64,000 bases of DNA from Bradyrhizobium cosmicum (GTDB taxonomy: Bacteria; Pseudomonadota; Alphaproteobacteria; Rhizobiales; Xanthobacteraceae): contig NZ_CP041656.2 of the NCBI RefSeq assembly GCF_007290395.2, positions 310,001 through 374,000 on the forward strand, in the 5' to 3' direction. The notes below the pieces were generated by a model. That model saw only the letters and a program-made list of their open reading frames with translations, ran no database searches and was not told where the DNA came from. This document shows, piece by piece, positions 63,239-64,000 of this stretch (its first letter is position 1; each line of letters begins with the position of its first letter). The position numbers and the translations under genes are program-made.

Positions 63239-64000
63239 ATGAACGATACCACGTCAGATCCCCCCAAGCTGAGCTGGTGGCGCCGGCTGTCCGAGGGGCT
63301 GAAACGCACCTCGTCCTCGCTGGGGACCGCGGTCGCCGACCTCGTCACCAAGCGCAAGCTCGACCGCGCCATGCTCGACGACATCGAGGACGTGCTGCTG
63401 CGCGCCGACCTCGGCACGTCAGTCGCGGTGCGGATTGCCGATGCCGTGGGCACGGGGCGCTACGACAAGGCGATCTCGGCCGACGAGGTCAAGGACGTCG
63501 TCGCCACAGAGGTCGAGAAGGTGCTGACGGCGGTGGCGAAGCCGCTCGTGATCGATACGGCCAAGAAGCCGTTCGTCATTCTCGTGGTTGGCGTCAACGG
63601 CTCGGGCAAGACCACGACCATCGGCAAGCTCTCGCAAAAATTCGCCTCCGAAGGCCGCAAGGTGATGCTCGCTGCCGGCGATACCTTTCGTGCGGCGGCC
63701 ATCGAGCAGCTCAAGGTCTGGGGCGAGCGGACGAAGACGCCGGTCATATCAGGGGCGCAGGGATCCGACTCGGCGAGCCTGGCCTTCAATGCGCTGACGG
63801 CGGCGAAGGAGCAGAAGGTCGATGTGCTCCTGATCGACACCGCCGGGCGCCTGCAGAACAAGGCCGAGCTGATGAACGAGCTCGAAAAGGTCGTGCGCGT
63901 GATCCGCAAGGTGGACGACACTGCGCCGCATGCCGTGCTGCTGGTGCTGGACGCCACCGTCGGCCAGAATGCGCTGTCGCAGGTCGAGGCTTTCCATCGC
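63239..64000 (+). CDS. ftsY: Signal recognition particle receptor FtsY, 5' part
   Basis: 254 residues are present before the window edge. N domain WWRRLSEGLKRTSSSLGTAV at 13-32 (a short A domain compared with E. coli), GTPase G1 GVNGSGKTTTIGKLSQKF near 118-135, DTFRAAAIEQLK near 148-159 and DTAGRLQNKAELMNEL near 201-216. Docks SRP-ribosome complexes at the membrane together with Ffh (53869-55416). The C-terminal part of the GTPase is outside the window. Confidence 0.96.
   Translation, partial: MNDTTSDPPKLSWWRRLSEGLKRTSSSLGTAVADLVTKRKLDRAMLDDIEDVLLRADLGTSVAVRIADAVGTGRYDKAISADEVKDVVATEVEKVLTAVAKPLVIDTAKKPFVILVVGVNGSGKTTTIGKLSQKFASEGRKVMLAAGDTFRAAAIEQLKVWGERTKTPVISGAQGSDSASLAFNALTAAKEQKVDVLLIDTAGRLQNKAELMNELEKVVRVIRKVDDTAPHAVLLVLDATVGQNALSQVEAFHR

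Overview
The window is GC-rich alphaproteobacterial chromosome, most likely Bradyrhizobium or a close relative. This is inferred from gene content and order (ffh-rpsP-rimM-trmD-rplS-leuC, dapF-mtaB-ftsY, sdhCDAB), from IalB, DUF2336 and DUF6455-type proteins, and from the very dense intergenic palindromic repeats typical of that genus. No rRNA, tRNA, CRISPR array, intact insertion sequence or phage was seen. Nearly everything is chromosomal core, with a few accessory patches.

Layout. 1-6.8 kb: two TAXI-type TRAP substrate-binding proteins, pterin carbinolamine dehydratase, a YkvA-type membrane protein, a quinone oxidoreductase-like enzyme, a 2,4-dienoyl-CoA reductase-like SDR and an IalB-family secreted protein. 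7-13 kb: rlmN, a small membrane protein, a PAP2 phosphatase, argG and an alkaline phosphatase. 13-21 kb (minus strand): a large OmpA-like protein with a roughly 340-residue proline-rich segment, a pyridoxamine-oxidase-like protein coupled to a tiny Pro-rich ORF, a VOC protein, an FkbM methyltransferase, an SbmA/BclA-like ABC exporter/importer and a GMC oxidoreductase. 21.3-22.9 kb: a MerR-type HTH plus GAF regulator whose upstream region carries five in-register 9-bp direct repeats. 22.9-26.4 kb: the succinate dehydrogenase operon. 26.8-34.6 kb: TauE/SafE permease, malonyl-CoA synthetase and a divergent SDR sharing a palindromic operator candidate, a fasciclin protein, a cytochrome b plus sulfite-oxidase-fold pair, and an MFS carrier.

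34.8-46.3 kb: leuB, asd and leuD interspersed with carbonic anhydrase, a citrate-lyase-like aldolase with a HAD phosphatase, and an AT-richer patch carrying a secreted caspase-fold protein, a small secreted protein, a DUF6455 gene and a decayed second DUF6455 copy. 46.4-49.7 kb: an FMN-binding oxidase-like protein divergent from an XRE regulator, a zincin, and three small secreted proteins. 49.7-55.4 kb: the ribosome/SRP cluster ffh-rpsP-rimM-trmD-rplS followed by leuC. 55.8-64 kb: a Tat-exported beta-lactamase-fold hydrolase, a SIMPL protein coupled to a GyrI-like secreted protein, dapF-mtaB, a DUF2336 protein, an RluA-type pseudouridine synthase and the 5' part of ftsY.

The most striking non-coding signals are (1) the 5 x 9-bp repeat array before the MerR/GAF regulator, (2) at least nine families of dispersed palindromic elements, some of which supply stop codons or C-terminal residues to genes (rimM, the MFS carrier), and (3) the candidate shared operator between matB and the divergent SDR.
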